Positions 50,801 through 56,800 of a DNA stretch of 64,000 nucleotides are shown piece by piece. A model generated the notes under the pieces. That model was not told the DNA's origin and did no database searches. It saw only the letters and a list, made by a program, of their open reading frames with translations. A program made the translations under genes and the position numbers. Origin of the DNA: Ceratotherium simum simum (Eukaryota; Chordata; Mammalia; Perissodactyla; Rhinocerotidae); NCBI RefSeq assembly GCF_000283155.1, contig NW_004454181.1, positions 27,739,204-27,803,203 of the forward strand, in the 5' to 3' direction. How positions within the stretch are numbered: position 1 is the first letter of the stretch; the number at the start of each line of letters is the position of its first letter.

Positions 50801-53800
50801 CTGATCAAATTCACTCGTGGATTCCATGGAGATAGACATATTACTGGACAACAACACAGTTCTCTACTTCCCCAATCAAACTTATTTGAATAGGTACATT
50901 GTTTCGTAGCCACATTCTAGTAATGAGTCCTGTCTCTCTAAGTTACCGTCACACATCTGAAAGGAATTTAGCACCTTGAGTTAAAATTTACGAGATAGCA
51001 CAGTGTAGTGGTTAGAGGTGGGGCTGAGAGGCTAGAGTGAGTTGGTGAGCGGCTGGCTGAGGGGAGAATTCCAGCTCCCTCGCTTACCATTCATATGACT
51101 GCTAAGGCCCAGCTTCCTCATCTGAATACCTTCTTATAACACTGGTGTGAAGAGGAGCTAAAATCAGGCCTGTGAGGACTTAGCACAGTGTTTGGCATAT
51201 ATGTGCCCAATAAGTGGTTGCTGTTATTATTTCACATTCTCATGTGTTTAACCCATATTCTGTGCATTATCCAATCTCTGATCTGACGCCAGAAGCAATA
51301 TTCCTGATGTAGGGAAGGCCTGCTGATTCTTCCTGAGAATTCTGGGATGCCTTCTCCCCGTGGTTTTTTCATGTTACACTGCTGGTCTTCCACTGTACTG
51401 GCTTCATATTCATCAGGATCTGTTTCTCCTCCTTCTTCCAACTTTGGCTCTTGGCCATTGGTGGAGCCTCAGGCACCCCATCCCAGAGCCTGTGGGTCTG
51501 GTGTAATAAGCAGGGTCGGGAAAATCACACTCTATCCCAAGTTGGCTTCTGCAGAGCCAGCTGTCCACTCCATTCCTCACATGTTCCTCTCTATTCCAAA
51601 ATTACAACCTTCAGCTGGTAGAAAGTATGATGCCACCACCTGTTCCTCCCAAATATCTCAGTTGATTGAGGTCGTTAAAGACCCTAGACAACAATTTTTA
51701 GTTTTCTTGACTGCGTCATTCATTCCACTTAGATCAGCAAAAATGAGTGGATTTTGTGAGTTATAGCAAGCTCCCCATTTTGTTTTAGGCAACTAACCAG
51801 GAAGACAGGACCCTTCCCAACTGGCAAGTCATGTCTCTGGTATAGGGAGTTAAGGGAATAGGCTCCAGACTGCCTGGGCTCACATCCCAGTTCCATTATT
51901 TATTATCTGTGTGACTTTGGGCAAGTCATTTATGCTCTTTGAGTCTTAGTTTTCTCATCTATAAAACAATTACTCTTGTCTCCCTCATAGACTTGTAAAG
52001 ATTAAATGGGATATTATGTATAACAAACTTAGTGCAGTGCCTGACAATAGTAAGGGTCAATCAACGTTAACAGTGGTGATAGTGGTGGCATTGGCGGTGA
52101 TGGTGGTGCTGCTACTGCTGCCGATTCTTCTCAGTGAGGTCTGCGCAGTGCCTGGCAAAAGTAGGTCAATGTTAGCAGTGGTGGTGATGATGGTGGTGTT
52201 GGTGATGGTGTTGGTGTTGGTGTTGGTGATGGTAGCGATAGTGGTGATGGTGGTGTTGGTGATGCTGATGGTGATGGTGGTGGTGACAGAGATGATCAAG
52301 GTGATGTTGCTACTACTGCTGATTCTTCTCAGTGAGGTCTTTGAGGAAATGTTTCTTCTTCCTGTGGTAAGTAATACGATTCTTTTCTCTTGACAGTACC
52401 TAAGTATTCTTCTTGATCTCTTTTGAGTAGATACTGCTCCTGCTTTCCTGGAATGTCTTGATTCACTCTACAGGGATGAAACTTCACAATCCTGTAGCTC
52501 AAAAATACACCAAATTTTTCCTCCTTCTTTTTCCTTTTCCATGAGATGTTCTTCATCTTAGCACTCTCTCAGATCTGGTTTCGGTTCCCCTGTCAGGGGA
52601 ACTCAGCAGACCTTCAAACATCCCCTCTGGGCAGGAGGCTACCTCGCATTTGTAGCATGGACAGTGCCCATCTTTGGGGGAGAAAACATTTCTATGAAAC
52701 CCATGCACCAAAGATCCACAGATTGATGTCTTTACTTCATGAGTAACAAGATGAACCACAATCCTCAGTACTCCCCCAGGCACTGCCCACGTGCTCACTT
52801 GCTCCTCTTTACTCACTCTTCCTCACCTTCCTCTGCCTCCTCATCTGCAGAATTATGGTGGAGACATTGAGTAGACTCTCCTCAAGGACATGCTCACATG
52901 TGAGACTCCCACACTCAGCTGAGGAAATCTCCTACCTGTCTGAGATCCCCGATGTATGCAGTAACACGCAACACAGGCTCAGAGAAATAACAACAGATTC
53001 AGGAATCTTATTCTCAGTCCTCCTTTGGTGTGCTTTCTAGATTAAACCTCCAAGCCAACAACATCCCTCACTTTATATTTAGAGAGCATATTACACACCA
53101 TGACATATGTTAGTTTGATTCCCATATACTAATACATTTGCTTTCCACAAAGCTAGGTAAACTGACCCTCAGGGAGGCTACATGACTGCTTTGCATCATG
53201 CAGAATATTGGCAGGCTCCTGATTCCCAGCTTGCCTCTCTCTCCAGCCTCACACATGGTCCCACTGGTCTCCAGGTGCTTCAGTAGCATCAGCCACAGGG
53301 CCATGGTCCCGCATCCTATCATCCCAGCCTTGCTGTCATTCTGGACGATGCTTTCAAGGAGTTATGAAGGATAACTGTGTGTGCACTCAGTCACCTCAAG
53401 ATGGAAACCTGCTCAGAGCAGCAAACTGTTCTTGAGCATCACCAAAGATGCCGAAGGAAGGGCTCTGCACATTCCACAAGCAGATCCAATTCGACTGAAA
53501 GGAAGGAAAGAGGGAGGGAGCCTTCCCACTGTCTTTCTCCCCAGCTGACCACACTGGGTGGACTCTAACGGAGCCCCTGGGAGCCCAGCCCTGCTGACTC
53601 AGGGTGCCCCATGCTCACCCTCCTTGGTCGGATGCAGCCCCAGCATGCTGACTCTGCTGGCGCTGTGGCCAACAACCTCTGCACTTGCACAGTGATGCAG
53701 CACAGGAAGCTAATGGGTTTTCATTGATTCCGCAGAAGAGGCCCGCAAGAGTGTCATGTAACACGAAAGAACACTGGAGCCTAGCGTGGTTTACCGAGGC

Positions 53801-56800
53801 CCAGGGGGCCGGGTCCATGTGTGTGTGGGCACACGCAGTCAGCAGCCTGATAACGGTGTCTGCGAACGGTGATTTAGACATCTTACTACTAGAAGCACTG
53901 GAGTGGAACGGACATTCCACAAATTAGAATGACTATTTCAAGGTATACTCTTGATCCTCAGTTTCCCCCCACATCTATGGTTTGGTGATAAAACAACATT
54001 TACTAGGCGCAGCAGATGTTCCCCTCATCCCTAGATGGTGGTTCTCAATCGTAGGAACAGCAAATGAATCACCTAGGAAGCTCATTAAGAGTGTAGATTT
54101 CCATTCCTAGAAGTCCAAAGTGGGCCTAGAAATCTGTGTTTTTACCAGTTCTGCACGAAGCTGATGCGCTGGTCCATAGAACACATTCTAACAGACACTA
54201 GCACGGCCCTTGTGGTTTGCTCCCATATTTCCCTTTTTTAAGACACATCTGCATATTCATTCTTAGTGGAGTTTATGAAAATTGAGAACCACTGGTGGTA
54301 AAACACTTGTTCAGCTCTGTTGGGGTGCCCTTGGGAACGCAGATCCAGAGGGAAGATAAGATCAGGAGCCCAACTCATCCCAGAAGAGCCCCACCCAAGT
54401 GGCCAATACTGGGTGGGGCTCAATACTGAGCCAAGTGGCTCAGGTCATCACTGGTTATAGTCGGGCAGCCTGTTTGCCCTGCTTTTGTGCTTAGGGAAGC
54501 TTGTGAGTCTGGGCTGCATGCCAACTGGGTCATGCTTCAGGAGTCTTCCAGGATGAGAACCTCCCGCACTTCCCTCCAGGCCTGTTGGAGTGATTAAGGG
54601 AGCCAGGACACGGGAGCCTGGGGAGACAGTGCCTGCAGACAAGGAGGTGCCCAGCGGGGAGGACTCACGGCTTGGTCCGCGGATCTTGATGGGTTTGCTG
54701 CTGGTCATGGATTGGGAGCACGTCTGACACACGCATTCTTTCCCGCTGAAGGTCACCTTGTCTCCAATGGGGAAAGGCTTCCTGCAAGGGGGACGAGGGA
54801 GAAATTCAACACTCTTCTCTGGAGGGATTCTGTGTCTACTGGTGACCTGACAACACACGTGCTCCAAGCTCTTTGGTAACACACACAGCTTGCCCTCTAG
54901 AGCACCAGCTAAATTCAAGAGCCGTTCACAGGGCTGGGCTGACTAAACCACTCGATTAGGGCTAGGACCAGAACTTGGAGGCCCGCTGGGGCCATTAACA
55001 TGATTTTAACACTGGGAAAATCATAACACTTAATTGAGCTTACATTTCTCATCTGTAGAACAAAGAGGTTAATAACTCCTCCTAGAGTTGTTCCTTCTTC
55101 CTTGAAAGAACTTTTTCCACCCCAACTTGATATATGCCCATGTGAGAGGAAGAACTCATTCAACTCCCAAACTTACCAAAATTTCTTCCTTTCCCTATCC
55201 AGAGGTCCACAGAGAGGTCCAGAAATAACCTCTTCCTCTTCTCCTCTGCATTCGTGCAGTTTGAGTTCCACAGCTCAGAGGTCTCAACTCCTACACATCC
55301 TGCCTCCCCAACTAAATATAAACTGCATACAGAATCCCCGGCACCGTCAATCTCATTGTTCAGCTGCTCTTGTGCATCCATTTGGGACACTTGTTATACA
55401 GACTCTGAACATAAGCCCTGAAACAGGCTTCCAGTGGCTCCACTGCCCTTGTATCAGCAACGTGAGATAATGGAGGGAGTACTGGGGCGAGAGTCAGGGG
55501 AGCCGTGTTCTCATCACAGCCCAGGCACGGACTCATGGTAATAGGACATGGCATGACCTTGGGGAGGCATCTCATCTCTACGGGGCTTGACAGAAACTTC
55601 ACTTTATACCATACAGGCCCTACTATACCAACCTCCTGTGGGTCTGAGATTCCAGGACCCAGGGTCCAGGTTTTAAGAGATGGATGAATGAATGAATTCC
55701 ACTGGGAGATTATATTTTCTTACACACTGTGTTGTTGGTCTCAATCAGAAACTCTAATTGGTTAGTTACTCTAACTGGTAACTAAAAGTTTATTTTATGG
55801 GGAGAACAATTAATCTATAATTCCTTTCCCAATTAAAAAAATGCATATACATACACTCTAATCATGCTTTACTTATGACTTAATCAGAGCAGTCCATTAA
55901 ATTGTAATGTATTTGTGGGCAGGGTTGAGGTTTTTCTTTATTTTTTCATCTCCTTAATGTGGTGCTTGGCATACAGTGGACCCTTAATGTACATTTGCTA
56001 AGTTAACAAGTGATTGGGATGCTGGGGGTGGGGAAGAGGGAAAGGGTGAGCTTTCCATCACCTATCAGACATCCTGAGAGGCTGGATGATTATCATTATG
56101 ATAATGAAAGGAAGAATAAAAGCAGACACAATCATGTACCAGTCCCTGAGCTAAGGTCTTTGCATGCATCATCTCATTTATCTTCATGAAAACTCAGTGA
56201 GGTTGCAATGGTTTTGATGCCCATTTTACTGATGAAGAAAGCTGAGGCTTACAGAGGTGGGGTCACCTGCCAGAATCATGGAGGAAGGCTATAAACAGAT
56301 ACCCCTGTACCACGTGTGGTACCACGTGGCCGAGGGTGTGGGAGCCTGGGCCAGATCCATGGTTTCCAGGCTGAGTTCTGAGAGGCCAGGGTCTTCAGTG
56401 GTTCCTTTCTGGCTTTTGATGGGAAAAGTGGGGCTGAGCATGGAGGCTCGGATCCTCACTCTGCCTTCATCGCAGGACAAACTAGCATTTTACATTAGAA
56501 CACATTTGACAAATGGATTCAGCTGCTAAAAGGCTTGAAAACCACTGGCCTGTGAGATCTTTCCACCTCTGAGATTCTAGAAATCTAAGTGTCCAGAATA
56601 AAGCCCTGTAAGCCTCAGAACTGCCTGGGAAAGAACATTTCTCTCCTTCCCCAGGGCTCAGGCAGAGGGTCCCAGCCTCCACTGGCCACTGCTCACCTGC
56701 ACAAGCTGCACACGAAGCACTTGGGGTGGTAGGTGCGGCCCAAGGCCGAGATGACCTCGCCCGTGATGAAGTCCCGGCAGCTGTCGCAGCGGGTGCCGTA

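Larger units (their letters stand above)
48863..54668 (-). other. ABLIM3 intron, 5.8 kb
   Basis: MER5-like elements (about 49150-49320 and 54030-54190), MIRs (about 51000-51230 and 51850-52060, plus) and the GTG/GAT array (52060-52330). 49450-50990 and 52400-54000 have nothing recognised; a 182-codon plus frame at 49563-50111 shows no domain. Confidence 0.6.

Noticed and set aside
52016..52393. A 125-codon frame of Val/Met/Leu resembling a membrane protein
   Set aside because: It is a translation of the GTG/GAT repeat array and has no stops only because of its composition.
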